Of a DNA stretch of 57,444 nt, positions 1 to 8,330 are shown in pieces (the stretch's first letter is position 1; each line of letters starts with the position of its first letter). The position numbers and the translations under genes were made by a program. The notes under the pieces were generated by a model. That model had not been told where the DNA came from and made no database searches. It saw only the letters and a list, made by a program, of their open reading frames with translations. The stretch spans positions 1 through 57,444 of the forward strand of contig NZ_JABUZG010000056.1 of NCBI RefSeq assembly GCF_014897815.1, written 5' to 3'. The stretch comes from Psychrobacter sp. PG1. GTDB lineage: Bacteria; Pseudomonadota; Gammaproteobacteria; Pseudomonadales; Moraxellaceae.

Positions 1-72
1 CTCAGAAGTGAAACATCATTGCGCCAATGGTAGTGTGGATTCGTCCATGTGAGAGTAGGTCATCGTCAGCTC
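1..72 (+). rRNA. rrf: 5S ribosomal RNA, 3' part
   Basis: The first ~72 bases match the 3' half of bacterial 5S rRNA: the CTCAGAAGTGAAAC segment, the GGTAGTGTGG segment and the GAGAGTAGG segment occur in the right order and spacing. The 5' part lies outside the window. It is followed at once by a strong terminator, as expected for the end of an rRNA operon. The exact 3' end is uncertain by a few bases. Confidence 0.93.
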
Positions 73-80
73 TCTATTCT

Positions 81-122
81 AAGAAAAACCCCCTGCGACT
101 TATGTCACAGGGGGTTTTTCTT
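81..122 (+). terminator. rRNA operon terminator
   Basis: A 15-bp perfect stem (AAGAAAAACCCCCTG paired with its complement, 81-95 and 108-122) encloses a 12-base loop and ends in a T-rich arm. It lies about 10 bases after the 5S rRNA and should end the rRNA transcript. Confidence 0.92.
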
Positions 123-441
123 TGCCTGGGGGTTGGAAGATTAAGTGTAAAATTATACTTAATCTAACTTACTTTTATAATTCACACTCTATAAGTGTAT
201 TTTCTATTTGAATTGACGATTTTCTTTGTTTAATTGCTATGCAATTTTATGAATATAATTTTTAGTCCTGCCATCAAAATGATTTGACTTATATCATTAT
301 AGCTGCTAATTTTAAACTAGATTTTTATTACAGGTATGTAAAAGATATATTTAAAACTTGTAAATTATTACATCTGATATATTGGATTATTTACCAGTGA
401 TGTATTACTCCTATTTTTACAATTATCAAAAGGAATTGATA
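123..441. other. AT-rich intergenic region before the TRAP operon
   Basis: No coding sequence is seen here. A small inverted repeat (GATTAAGT at 139-146 and ACTTAATC at 157-164) forms a weak hairpin with a 10-base loop. The rest is AT-rich and presumably contains the promoter of the TRAP operon, but no convincing -35/-10 pair stands out. An in-frame upstream ATG at 382 would lengthen DctP by 20 residues; the Shine-Dalgarno-supported ATG at 442 is preferred because it places a lipoprotein signal at the N terminus. Confidence 0.5.
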
Positions 442-1503
442 ATGAAGCTAGCTCCTCTTTTTTTAATTGGTGCCTTAGCGGCTGTAAGTCTTTTAGGCTG
501 CTCTAACCAATCTGCTAACACGACTGATGGCTCATCAGCAACCTCTCAAGAAACGACCGTTTTACGCTTCTCTCACTTTTGGCCAGCAACCTCCTCTATC
601 AGTACAGAGGTTTTTGAACCTTGGGCAAAGCAAATTGAAACAGATTCTAATGGTCGCTTAAAAGTAGAGTTGTATCCTTCCGCGGGTCTTGCCAAAGCAG
701 ATGTTACGTACGAATCTGCTGCTAAAGGTACGATAGATATCGGCTCACAAGCACATGGTTATACCAGTGGTCGTTTTCCTTTAACTCAAATCACTGAACT
801 TCCTGGTTTATCAAACTCAGCGACTCAAATGAGTTGTATGCTTCAGACTCTTTATGAGGATGGCACGCTTGCTAGTGAGTATGAAGACTCACATCTACTA
901 TTCATGTATGGTGCTGGACCTGGCTCACTGCATACTACGGATAAGTTGATTCGGACTCCTGAAGACATGAAAGGCATGCGCATCCGCCGCCCTTCTGCGG
1001 TCGCGGGTGACATTATCGAAAGCGCTGGGGCATCACCAGTAGGATTGCCTGCTAATGATATGTATACCTCGCTACAGCGCGGCGTCGTCGATGGGTTGAG
1101 TTTTCCATGGGAAGCCGTAACAGCATTCAAAATCGATGAAATCACTAAATATCACACCAATATTCCTTTTTATAGTTCGGCGCTGATGGTTACTATGAAT
1201 AAGGATAAATATAACAACTTACCTGATGATTTAAAGCAAGTGTTGGATAAAAACTCAGGAATGGCATTGGCTAATAAAGTTGGTGAAGTGTTTGATAAGC
1301 ATGATCAAATGGCCATTCAAGCTGCTAAAGCTAAAGGCGATGAGATCGTTGAAATTCCTGATCCATTGAATGATCCTGATTGGAAAGGACCACTTGAAAA
1401 AGGTACTAAAAAATATCTAAGTGATGTCAATGCTTTGGGTTTAGATGCTGATAGTGTCTATGAGAAAGCAAAAGCTGCCAGTGCTGCTTGTAAAGTGGTA
1501 TAA
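442..1503 (+). CDS. dctP: TRAP transporter solute-binding protein, DctP family (predicted lipoprotein)
   Basis: Extracytoplasmic binding component of a tripartite ATP-independent periplasmic transporter, which captures an organic acid and hands it to the DctQM membrane unit. After the signal, the protein has the DctP-fold landmarks: an early beta-strand (LRFSHFWPATS), the central region with RTPEDMKGMRIRRP (the family's conserved arginine region) and the segment QRGVVDGLSFPWEA. The start at 442 is preceded by AGGAA and gives the N terminus MKLAPLFLIGALAAVSLLGC, a signal ending in a clear lipobox (LLGC). Many DctP proteins are soluble in the periplasm, so lipid anchoring is a mild peculiarity. 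The gene is first of three, 17 bases before dctQ. Substrate unknown; C4-dicarboxylates or related acids are plausible. Confidence 0.9.
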   Translation: MKLAPLFLIGALAAVSLLGCSNQSANTTDGSSATSQETTVLRFSHFWPATSSISTEVFEPWAKQIETDSNGRLKVELYPSAGLAKADVTYESAAKGTIDIGSQAHGYTSGRFPLTQITELPGLSNSATQMSCMLQTLYEDGTLASEYEDSHLLFMYGAGPGSLHTTDKLIRTPEDMKGMRIRRPSAVAGDIIESAGASPVGLPANDMYTSLQRGVVDGLSFPWEAVTAFKIDEITKYHTNIPFYSSALMVTMNKDKYNNLPDDLKQVLDKNSGMALANKVGEVFDKHDQMAIQAAKAKGDEIVEIPDPLNDPDWKGPLEKGTKKYLSDVNALGLDADSVYEKAKAASAACKVV

Positions 1504-1520
1504 CCCGTTGGAGGTGTCAC

Positions 1521-2048
1521 ATGGTGTTTTTAGTAAAAATCAGCATTCTAATCTCTAGATTATGCCAGTTTATTGGTGGTATCAGTCTTATTATTATTGT
1601 TCTCACAACGATGCTCGATGTGACTGCTCGTTATATTTTCAAGCTGACTGGTGGCGAGTTTGGCTTTACTGTTAAAGGCAGTGTAGAGATCGTTTCTTAC
1701 TTCATGCTGTTTGCTTTACTTGCTGCCTTTGGCGCTTTCGTCGAACGCTCACAAATCATCGTTGATGTCTTTACCCAAAAAATGCCGCAAGCCATTAAAG
1801 GTTATATGATGGGCGTCTTTATGATGGGCTTTTTTATCATTGGTATCGTCTTTGCTTGGGGGCTTTATGAGAGTGCTGTTGATGCCATAGAATACGGCAA
1901 AGTCACTCAAGATCTTAGGTTGTCAATGATGCCCATCTATGCATTTAGTGCATTTTTAAGTCTCTTACTCGCCATTCGCTCATTAATCGAATCCATTAAT
2001 ATCTTTAAAACGGGCGAGTTCTTTGACGCCGAGGAGACAGGCGCATGA
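1521..2048 (+). CDS. dctQ: TRAP transporter small permease subunit, DctQ family
   Basis: Small membrane subunit of the TRAP transporter, about 175 residues with four hydrophobic segments, the usual size and layout for DctQ. It partners DctM in the inner membrane and takes part in docking the loaded binding protein. The ATG is preceded by GGAGGTG, a strong ribosome binding site. The stop codon overlaps the dctM start (ATGA), which points to translational coupling. DctQ sequences are poorly conserved, so the call depends partly on position between a clear DctP and a clear DctM. Confidence 0.9.
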   Translation: MVFLVKISILISRLCQFIGGISLIIIVLTTMLDVTARYIFKLTGGEFGFTVKGSVEIVSYFMLFALLAAFGAFVERSQIIVDVFTQKMPQAIKGYMMGVFMMGFFIIGIVFAWGLYESAVDAIEYGKVTQDLRLSMMPIYAFSAFLSLLLAIRSLIESINIFKTGEFFDAEETGA

Positions 2049-3334
2049 GTCCAGAAATTATCGGTGCGATTGGCCTAGTTGTCATGATCTTGCTTGTTGT
2101 CCTACGAGTACCAGTGGCGCTTGCCATGTTAGGTGTTGGATTGGTTGGTTTTGGCGCAGTGACGGCACCCAGTGGTGCATTACAAATGCTCAAAGACATC
2201 CCAGTCGATGTTTTGGCAAAGTATGACTTTAGTGCGATTCCCTTATTTATTTTAATGGGCGTTTTTGCCACTCATTCAGGGATGGCAGGGAAATTGTTTG
2301 AAGCTACCCGAACTATTTTTGGTGGAGTGAGGGGTAGTTTGGGTATCGCTGGTATAGGATCGTCTGGTATTTTTGCTTCTATCTCAGGCTCATCCTTAGC
2401 CACAGCGTCCACTATGACCAAGGTTGCGCTGCCACAAATGGAGAAGTATGGTTATCAACCAGGTTTTGCCTGTGGTATTTTAGCAGCGGGTGGCACGTTA
2501 GGTATTATGATTCCGCCTAGCATTGCGCTACTGGTTTATGCCATCTTAACCCAGCAGTCAGTCGGTGACATGTTCATCGCTGGTTTCTTGCCTGGGATTT
2601 TGGGCATGGTGATGTATTCAATCACTGTTATGATTATGGTACGCTGGAAGCCGCATTTAGCGCGTCGCGGTGAGCCTACTTCTTGGAAAGCCAAGCTGCT
2701 GTCATTGACGGGACTCATACCATTTAGCTTTATTTTTATTGTGATTATTGCTGGTATTTTCTTTGGATTATTTACCCCAACAGAAGGAGCAGCAGTCGGT
2801 GCTTTTGTTTCTTGGGCTTATGCTTTTGCCAAAGGCATGCGTATAAAAGGTCTAAAGCAATCTTTGATTGAAACGCTTGCATTATCAGCGGTGGTGTTCT
2901 TTATGCTGCTGGGTGCAGAAGCCTTGGGTTACTTTATCTCCGTTTCACGCTTGTCTTATACCTTAGCGACTTGGATTGGTACATTAGCAGTTAGCCCAAT
3001 GATTGTACTGATCTGTATCTTAATCATGTACTTCCTCTTAGGGTTGTTCATGGATGCTTTGGCGATGCTGGTCATTACCATTCCAGTGGTATATCCAATC
3101 ATTGTGGCGTTAGGGTTTGATCCCGTATGGTTTGGTATCATCGCTGTATTGACAGTAGAGCTTGGACTGATTACGCCGCCGATGGGGATGAATATCTTTG
3201 TCATTAAGGCAATGGCACCGCATATTAAGCTGTCTGATATGTTCCGCGGGGTCGCACCGTTCATTGTCTCTGATCTGATTCGACTGGTTATTTTGGTCGC
3301 CTTTCCGGCGGTATCTTTAGTGCTGCTAACGTAA
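2045..3334 (+). CDS. dctM: TRAP transporter large permease subunit, DctM family
   Basis: The transport channel of the TRAP system, a sodium-coupled secondary transporter of the ion transporter superfamily. It is 429 residues long with about 12 hydrophobic segments, typical for DctM. Family hallmarks include the stretch GSSGIFASISGSSLATAS (roughly residues 102-119), a GTLGIMIPPSI segment following it, and a late ELGLITPPMGMN motif that mirrors it in the second half of the inverted repeat. It overlaps dctQ by four bases and is followed by a terminator at 3403-3435, so the operon is dctPQM. No regulator is adjacent. Confidence 0.95.
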   Translation: MSPEIIGAIGLVVMILLVVLRVPVALAMLGVGLVGFGAVTAPSGALQMLKDIPVDVLAKYDFSAIPLFILMGVFATHSGMAGKLFEATRTIFGGVRGSLGIAGIGSSGIFASISGSSLATASTMTKVALPQMEKYGYQPGFACGILAAGGTLGIMIPPSIALLVYAILTQQSVGDMFIAGFLPGILGMVMYSITVMIMVRWKPHLARRGEPTSWKAKLLSLTGLIPFSFIFIVIIAGIFFGLFTPTEGAAVGAFVSWAYAFAKGMRIKGLKQSLIETLALSAVVFFMLLGAEALGYFISVSRLSYTLATWIGTLAVSPMIVLICILIMYFLLGLFMDALAMLVITIPVVYPIIVALGFDPVWFGIIAVLTVELGLITPPMGMNIFVIKAMAPHIKLSDMFRGVAPFIVSDLIRLVILVAFPAVSLVLLT

Positions 3335-3402
3335 GCGCTATTGATAAAAGTAAGCTTAGAAAATCATAGCTTCGTCGTTCATCTGTATTGTTGATTAATA
3401 GG

Positions 3403-3435
3403 GCCATATTGTTTTTATAGCAATATGGCTTTTTT
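3403..3435 (+). terminator. terminator of dctPQM
   Basis: A 9-bp perfect stem, GCCATATTG (3403-3411) with CAATATGGC (3421-3429), is followed by a run of six T. It ends the TRAP operon. The remaining ~230 bases up to the next gene at 3668 are AT-rich and show nothing else recognisable. Confidence 0.85.
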
Positions 3436-3667
3436 ATGATAAAAGAAAAAGTCGACATAACAATTCTATGGTTAAATTATTCCACATAAAGGCATATAAA
3501 GTCACATTATGAGACATTTTTTGAGCGGTCATTTGGATTACTTAGAAGGTGGTTTTTATACTAAATGACATTATACGTGGATAACTTTTCTTATCATTCT
3601 AAGGGCTTGTGAATGTAGTAAACTGGTTGGCATTTCCGAATAGATAACTTTATAAATAGAGAAAATC

Positions 3668-4717
3668 ATGGCAGTCGATTTTAGTAATACGCTCATCGTC
3701 GCGATTTCTGCAACGGCACTTTTTGATTTAACCGAATCAGAAAATTATTTGCTAGAGCTGCTAGAGCAGAGACCTGTAAGCGCCATAAAAGAGTTTCGAG
3801 ATTATATGACCAAGCGTGAGAACGATGCTCTCAGCATTGGTGCTGGTTATCCATTAATTAAAGCTCTATTAAATCTGAATAATTATTGCAATGATGGCAT
3901 GCAAGATTTAGAGGTTGAGACACCTTTGGTGGAAGTGGTCATTGTTTCAAAGAGTAGTCCAGATACGGGCATTCAAGTCCTCAATGCCATTCTTGAACAT
4001 GAGCTGACTATCTCGCGCTCGGCATTTATTTCAGGCAGTCCTGTTGCTCCTTATATTAAAGACTTCAATGTCGATCTATTTTTGACGACCAATCGCGAAG
4101 ATGCCCAGCAAGTGGCTGATGCTAATATCTGCGCTTGTGCGATACTCGACGCAACCCCTGTCAATACTTATGAGTTAGATACCGATCAGCTACGTATTGC
4201 TTTTGATGGTGATGCGGTGCTGTTTGATGATTCAGGTGAACTGCTGTACAAGCAAAAAGGACTGCGTGCTTTTCACGATCGCGAAATACAGATGCGTGAT
4301 TTACCGATTGAAAAAGGCCCCTATGCTGAACTGTTGATTAAACTATCAAATTTACAGGAACGTCTACCCGCTGGTCTCAAGTATTCTCCCATAAAGATTG
4401 CATTGGTGACAGCTCGCAACGCACCCGCTGATCTGCGTGCGATTAAGACATTGCGAGAGTGGGGCGTCAATGTTGATATGGCGTTTTTCTTAGGAGGTTT
4501 AGAAAAAACAGCTGTACTTAGAACGTTTGCACCTCATATCTTTTTTGATGATTCTATCAAACATATCGATGCCGCTCGTCGCTTCGTACCCACCGCTTTG
4601 GTGCCTTATCACTCGACGTCGTTATTACATAGTGACAGTTATTTGATGACTGACAAAGAAGCTGCATTGTTAGATTTTACACCTGTAACACGCTCCACTG
4701 CTACGCTGAGTCATTAA
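3668..4717 (+). CDS. cytosolic 5'-nucleotidase (Pfam 5-nucleotidase family)
   Basis: Predicted to remove the 5'-phosphate from nucleoside monophosphates in the cytoplasm. The 349-residue protein resembles the bacterial members of the cytosolic 5'-nucleotidase I family: an N-terminal NTLIVAISATALFDL segment, the central RIAFDGDAVLFDD motif (about residues 178-190), which carries the acidic residues of the HAD-like core, and the C-terminal FFDDSIKHIDAA region. No signal peptide is present. The start at 3668 has only a weak AGAG upstream. It stands alone; the rhomboid gene 52 bases downstream may be co-transcribed. Substrate preference cannot be read from the sequence. Confidence 0.85.
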   Translation: MAVDFSNTLIVAISATALFDLTESENYLLELLEQRPVSAIKEFRDYMTKRENDALSIGAGYPLIKALLNLNNYCNDGMQDLEVETPLVEVVIVSKSSPDTGIQVLNAILEHELTISRSAFISGSPVAPYIKDFNVDLFLTTNREDAQQVADANICACAILDATPVNTYELDTDQLRIAFDGDAVLFDDSGELLYKQKGLRAFHDREIQMRDLPIEKGPYAELLIKLSNLQERLPAGLKYSPIKIALVTARNAPADLRAIKTLREWGVNVDMAFFLGGLEKTAVLRTFAPHIFFDDSIKHIDAARRFVPTALVPYHSTSLLHSDSYLMTDKEAALLDFTPVTRSTATLSH

Positions 4718-4769
4718 AATATCGCTAAAAACATGAATTAAAACATGAATTAACAGAGTAGGGCCTTAT

Positions 4770-5375
4770 ATGAATTGGCAGCAACTGCTTAACTTGATTA
4801 TGATACGAATAAAGCAGGTTATAGGCTTATATGCTTTTGTATTAATACCGATGTGGGGCATGTTTTTTTTAAATGAAGTGGCATTATTCGGCATGTGGAA
4901 TATCTTTGGGATTGTACCTCGTGCCTTAGATGTGGGCAGTATGATTGGGGTATTTGCGTCATGGACGATGCATGGTAATTTTTCACATTTGCTTGGTAAC
5001 ACCTTGACGTTATTACAAATTTTATTTTTGTTTGGGTTGTTTGAGAAGAACGCCTATCGAACGGTAATTAAGCTGATTATGGCATCTGGATTGGTCACTT
5101 GGATCATTGGCTCACCATTGTCAATTCATATTGGTGCATCAGGGTTATGCTTCGCGATGCTCGGTTATATGATTGGCGGAGCTATATTTGCGCGGCGCTG
5201 GGGTTACTTGCTTGCCTGTATTGTCATGGGTACTGGCTATTGGTTGACTATCAAGCAAGGATTGATGCCGCAACAAGGTATCTCGTTTGCGGCGCACTTC
5301 GGTGGGTTATGTGCTGGTTTGCTGCTAGGTGCTAACTCTAAGCATACTTATACGTCAACTTCTCAGCGCAATTGA
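4770..5375 (+). CDS. rhomboid family intramembrane serine protease
   Basis: A compact membrane protease of about 201 residues with six hydrophobic segments, the minimal rhomboid core. The catalytic pair is visible: Ser124 in GASG and His176 in the AAHFGG segment near the C terminus. The HGNFSHLLGNTLTL segment supplies the conserved HxxxN pair of the oxyanion region. It should cut transmembrane segments of other inner-membrane proteins. The ATG is preceded by GAGTAGGG. Contrast it with the second rhomboid-like protein at 48991-50709, where these residues are lost. Confidence 0.9.
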   Translation: MNWQQLLNLIMIRIKQVIGLYAFVLIPMWGMFFLNEVALFGMWNIFGIVPRALDVGSMIGVFASWTMHGNFSHLLGNTLTLLQILFLFGLFEKNAYRTVIKLIMASGLVTWIIGSPLSIHIGASGLCFAMLGYMIGGAIFARRWGYLLACIVMGTGYWLTIKQGLMPQQGISFAAHFGGLCAGLLLGANSKHTYTSTSQRN

Positions 5376-5462
5376 ATACATGACTATAAGATAAGCAGAC
5401 TTAAACCCCTTAATCATTATCATATGCGTTATCAGTATTTCATATATATATTTATGGGGAAA

Positions 5463-6008
5463 TTAGCTTTTATCGGTGCAAATACTAATAAACAACGGAT
5501 CATCTGTTGCCAACTCTCGCCATGCTGTTGTTTGTCTCACATGTTCATCAATCGTTAGCTTGCTGTCTTTTTCGGGCATTACATAATCTGCACGTGCAGG
5601 AATACGACAGTCTATAACTTGTGGTACTTTCTGCACACTTCTGCGTCTTTCAAACAAATATAAATTGACCAAATATACATTTGGATTGTCTACCTGTACG
5701 CTAGCATTACCTGTATCGGCAGCGATAAAACGCAATATTTGCGGCTTGACATAAGACCATGGGCGAAACCACTCGGTGCTTTTTGCTACTTTGACGACTT
5801 GTACGCCTGCTGGTAACTTGCTCACTTGCTGATCATACCAGTTATATTCTTGGTGTATTTGAAAGGCAAACATACCGATCGCCGCAAACAAAGGGATAAG
5901 CCACTTCGGTGCGCGTTTGCCAGCCAGTTTACTGAGGTGAGTTATAATCAGTGCTAGACCAGCCATGCCAAACGCGGCAGCGATGGTAGCGATAAACTCA
6001 AAAAGCAT
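5463..6008 (-). CDS. conserved membrane protein of unknown function
   Basis: I do not recognise a named family. The 181-residue protein has two hydrophobic segments near the N terminus (about residues 3-26 and 36-52) followed by a soluble ~125-residue domain that probably faces the periplasm. That domain has a WFRPWSYVKPQILRFIAAD region and two cysteines (DCRIPA and ISICTD). The start is supported by AAGGAAG seven bases upstream. It lies downstream of the symporter pair on the same strand but behind a terminator hairpin (6122-6161), so it may have its own promoter or receive read-through. Confidence 0.7.
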   Translation of the reverse strand: MLFEFIATIAAAFGMAGLALIITHLSKLAGKRAPKWLIPLFAAIGMFAFQIHQEYNWYDQQVSKLPAGVQVVKVAKSTEWFRPWSYVKPQILRFIAADTGNASVQVDNPNVYLVNLYLFERRRSVQKVPQVIDCRIPARADYVMPEKDSKLTIDEHVRQTTAWRELATDDPLFISICTDKS

Positions 6009-6121
6009 AAAATCTTCCTTAATGCGTTAGGCACTTTTAGTTGAGTGCTTTTAACTAAGCATAATTAGTAAAGTATATTCAATAAAGCAAAAATCTAACA
6101 TTTTTTATAATAAATAAAAGA

Positions 6122-6161
6122 TAAAAAAATCACTCACAAGCAGCTACTGCCTGTGAGTGAT
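6122..6161 (-). terminator. terminator downstream of the sodium symporter
   Basis: An inverted repeat ATCACTCACA (6129... strand read from minus) with an extended inner stem GCAG/CTGC is followed, on the minus strand, by a run of seven T (the A-run at 6122-6129). It lies about 35 bases after the symporter stop codon. Confidence 0.85.
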
Positions 6162-6196
6162 ATATAGTAACTGAAGATATATCCTCATTAGTACGC

Positions 6197-8065
6197 TTAG
6201 TGGTCGACTGCCCCGCCTGCGCCACGTGGAGAGCGGACACTTTCAACCAGCTCTTGGATGTATAATGGTGGGGGAGCAGTAGCATAAGAGACAGCAAATG
6301 CTACGATAAAGTTGAGTAATGCTCCAACTGCACCAAATGACAGTGGCGAGATACCAAACAACCAGTACTCTGGTGTATCAGGGAAGTTCGCCGTACCGCT
6401 GATGAAGAACCAACCTTTAAAGACAAAGATATAAACAAGGATGCTGATCAGACCTGTTAGCATACCAGCGATGGCACCAACATTGTTGATACGTTTGGAG
6501 AAAATACCCATCATTAGTGCAGGGAAGAGCGATGCACCAGCGATACCGAATGCTAATGCGACTACCTGTGCGGCAAACCCTGGTGGATTTATTCCTAACC
6601 AAGTAGCAACTACAATCGCAACACCCATCGTAATACGCGCAACTCTCAATTCGCCTTTATCAGTAATGTTTGGATTAAGGTTTCGTTTAATCAAGTCATG
6701 ACTGATCGCTGACGAAATAGCGAGTAATAGGCCTGCTGCTGTTGAGAGCGCTGCTGCCAAGCCACCTGCGGCGATAAGACCAATAACCCATGGTGGAAGA
6801 TTCGCAATTTCTGGGTTAGCTAATACTAAGATATCGGCATTGACATCCAGCTCATTACCCTTCCAGCCTGCTGCGGTAAAGCGTCCATCAAGTTCTAGAT
6901 CCTGTGCGACACGTGCAGTCTCTACGGCTGCAGTGGCAGCGGCTACATCGCCACCATCCGCTTGTGCAGCACTCAAGGCAAGCTCAGCGGCACCAAGCCC
7001 ACTGTCGTTGTACATTTGGATACGACCATCATTATTAAGATCATTATATTTAATAAGACCGGTATCTTCCCATGTCTTCATCCAATCTGGACGTTGATCA
7101 TAGTTTATAGGTGCTTCTGCTACCCCTTGTGGATAAATCGTATCAATCAGGTTTAAACGTGCCATTGCACCTACGGCAGGAGCAGTGAAGTATAATAGCG
7201 AGATAAATACCAACGTCCAACCAGCTGTCCAACGCGCATCAGCGACTTTAGGTACGGTGAAGAAGCGGATGATAACGTGTGGTAGACCTGCTGTACCAAT
7301 CATGAGCGATAAGGTAAATAGCACCATGTTTAGCTTGTTAGGAACGTCAGCGGTATAAGCCGTGAAACCCAAATCAGTAACCACCTGATCTAGCTTGGTT
7401 AAGATAGGAACGCCTGCTTCCACATGGTTTGAAAACAAGCCCAAACCTGGAATTGGATTGCCTGTTAACTCAAGTGAGATGAAAACAGCAGGAATGGTAT
7501 ATGCAATCATTAGAACCACATACTGCGCTACCTGCGTATAAGTAATCCCTTTCATACCACCAAGTACAGCGTAGAAGAAGACAACAACCGCAGCAATCAG
7601 TAGACCAGTAGTGTTTTCAACTTCCAAGAAGCGTGAGAAAGCGACACCAGCACCCGTCATCTGACCAATAACATAAGTCGTTGACGCGATAATCAAACAA
7701 ATTACGGCAATCATTGCTGCCGTTTTTGAATAAAAACGATCACCGATGAAGTCAGGTACCGTAAACTTACCAAACTTACGTAAATAAGGCGCTAGGAGCA
7801 TTGCCAGTAGTACATAACCACCTGTCCAACCCATCAAATAAGTTGATGCGCCATAACCGCCAGCGGCAAGAATACCTGCCATCGAAATAAATGACGCAGC
7901 ACTCATCCAGTCAGCAGCCGTTGCCATACCGTTGACCACAGGGTGAACACCGCCGCCTGCTACGTAGAATTCACTCGTTGTGCCAGCACGTGCCCAAATT
8001 GCAATACCGAAGTATAGAGCGAAAGATAGACCTACAAAAATAATATTAATCGTAAATTGACTCAT
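6197..8065 (-). CDS. sodium:solute symporter large subunit (VC_2705-like, acetate/monocarboxylate permease group)
   Basis: Sodium:solute symporter family protein of 622 residues with about 13 hydrophobic segments. The N-terminal region (EFYVAGGGVHPVVNGMATA, about residues 32-50, then DWMSAASFISMAG) is the hallmark of ActP-like SSS transporters. Between membrane segments lies a ~100-residue soluble insert (about residues 315-420) with a DLNNDGRIQ stretch that resembles an EF-hand calcium loop; a similar insert is a feature of the large-subunit family that pairs with DUF4212 proteins. It starts four bases after the small-subunit stop, with GAGGAA upstream. The substrate is probably a short organic acid, but that is inferred only from the family. 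Confidence 0.9.
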   Translation of the reverse strand: MSQFTINIIFVGLSFALYFGIAIWARAGTTSEFYVAGGGVHPVVNGMATAADWMSAASFISMAGILAAGGYGASTYLMGWTGGYVLLAMLLAPYLRKFGKFTVPDFIGDRFYSKTAAMIAVICLIIASTTYVIGQMTGAGVAFSRFLEVENTTGLLIAAVVVFFYAVLGGMKGITYTQVAQYVVLMIAYTIPAVFISLELTGNPIPGLGLFSNHVEAGVPILTKLDQVVTDLGFTAYTADVPNKLNMVLFTLSLMIGTAGLPHVIIRFFTVPKVADARWTAGWTLVFISLLYFTAPAVGAMARLNLIDTIYPQGVAEAPINYDQRPDWMKTWEDTGLIKYNDLNNDGRIQMYNDSGLGAAELALSAAQADGGDVAAATAAVETARVAQDLELDGRFTAAGWKGNELDVNADILVLANPEIANLPPWVIGLIAAGGLAAALSTAAGLLLAISSAISHDLIKRNLNPNITDKGELRVARITMGVAIVVATWLGINPPGFAAQVVALAFGIAGASLFPALMMGIFSKRINNVGAIAGMLTGLISILVYIFVFKGWFFISGTANFPDTPEYWLFGISPLSFGAVGALLNFIVAFAVSYATAPPPLYIQELVESVRSPRGAGGAVDH

Positions 8066-8069
8066 GGGG

Positions 8070-8330
8070 CTATTCCTCGTCTACGCCGTATTGTTTATCT
8101 AACTTATTCATACGCCAAGCGTAGAAGAAAATTAAAACGATAAATACCCCAATGGATCCTTGCTGAGCAAACCAAAAGCCCAAGTCGGTACCACCGATTT
8201 TAATACCTGCTAAGAGAGGACGTAATAAAATCCCAAACCCGTATGAGCATAGCGCCCAAATAAATAGGCTACCTAAAATGAGACGGACATTGGCACGCCA
8301 ATAACCGGATGGATCGTTGTGGTTTTCCAT
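8070..8330 (-). CDS. DUF4212 protein, putative symporter small subunit
   Basis: An 86-residue protein with two hydrophobic segments (about residues 15-40 and 52-74) and a hydrophilic C-terminal tail. DUF4212 proteins occur almost always directly upstream of a sodium:solute symporter of the type seen here and are named small subunits for that reason. The ATG at 8330 is preceded by AAGGAG at ideal spacing; an in-frame start at 8354 would add eight residues and lacks such support. It is first in a two-gene operon. Confidence 0.88.
   Translation of the reverse strand: MENHNDPSGYWRANVRLILGSLFIWALCSYGFGILLRPLLAGIKIGGTDLGFWFAQQGSIGVFIVLIFFYAWRMNKLDKQYGVDEE

Noticed and set aside
382..441. Longer DctP start at 382
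   Set aside because: It would place 20 aromatic residues before a perfect lipoprotein signal and lacks a ribosome binding site, whereas 442 has AGGAA.
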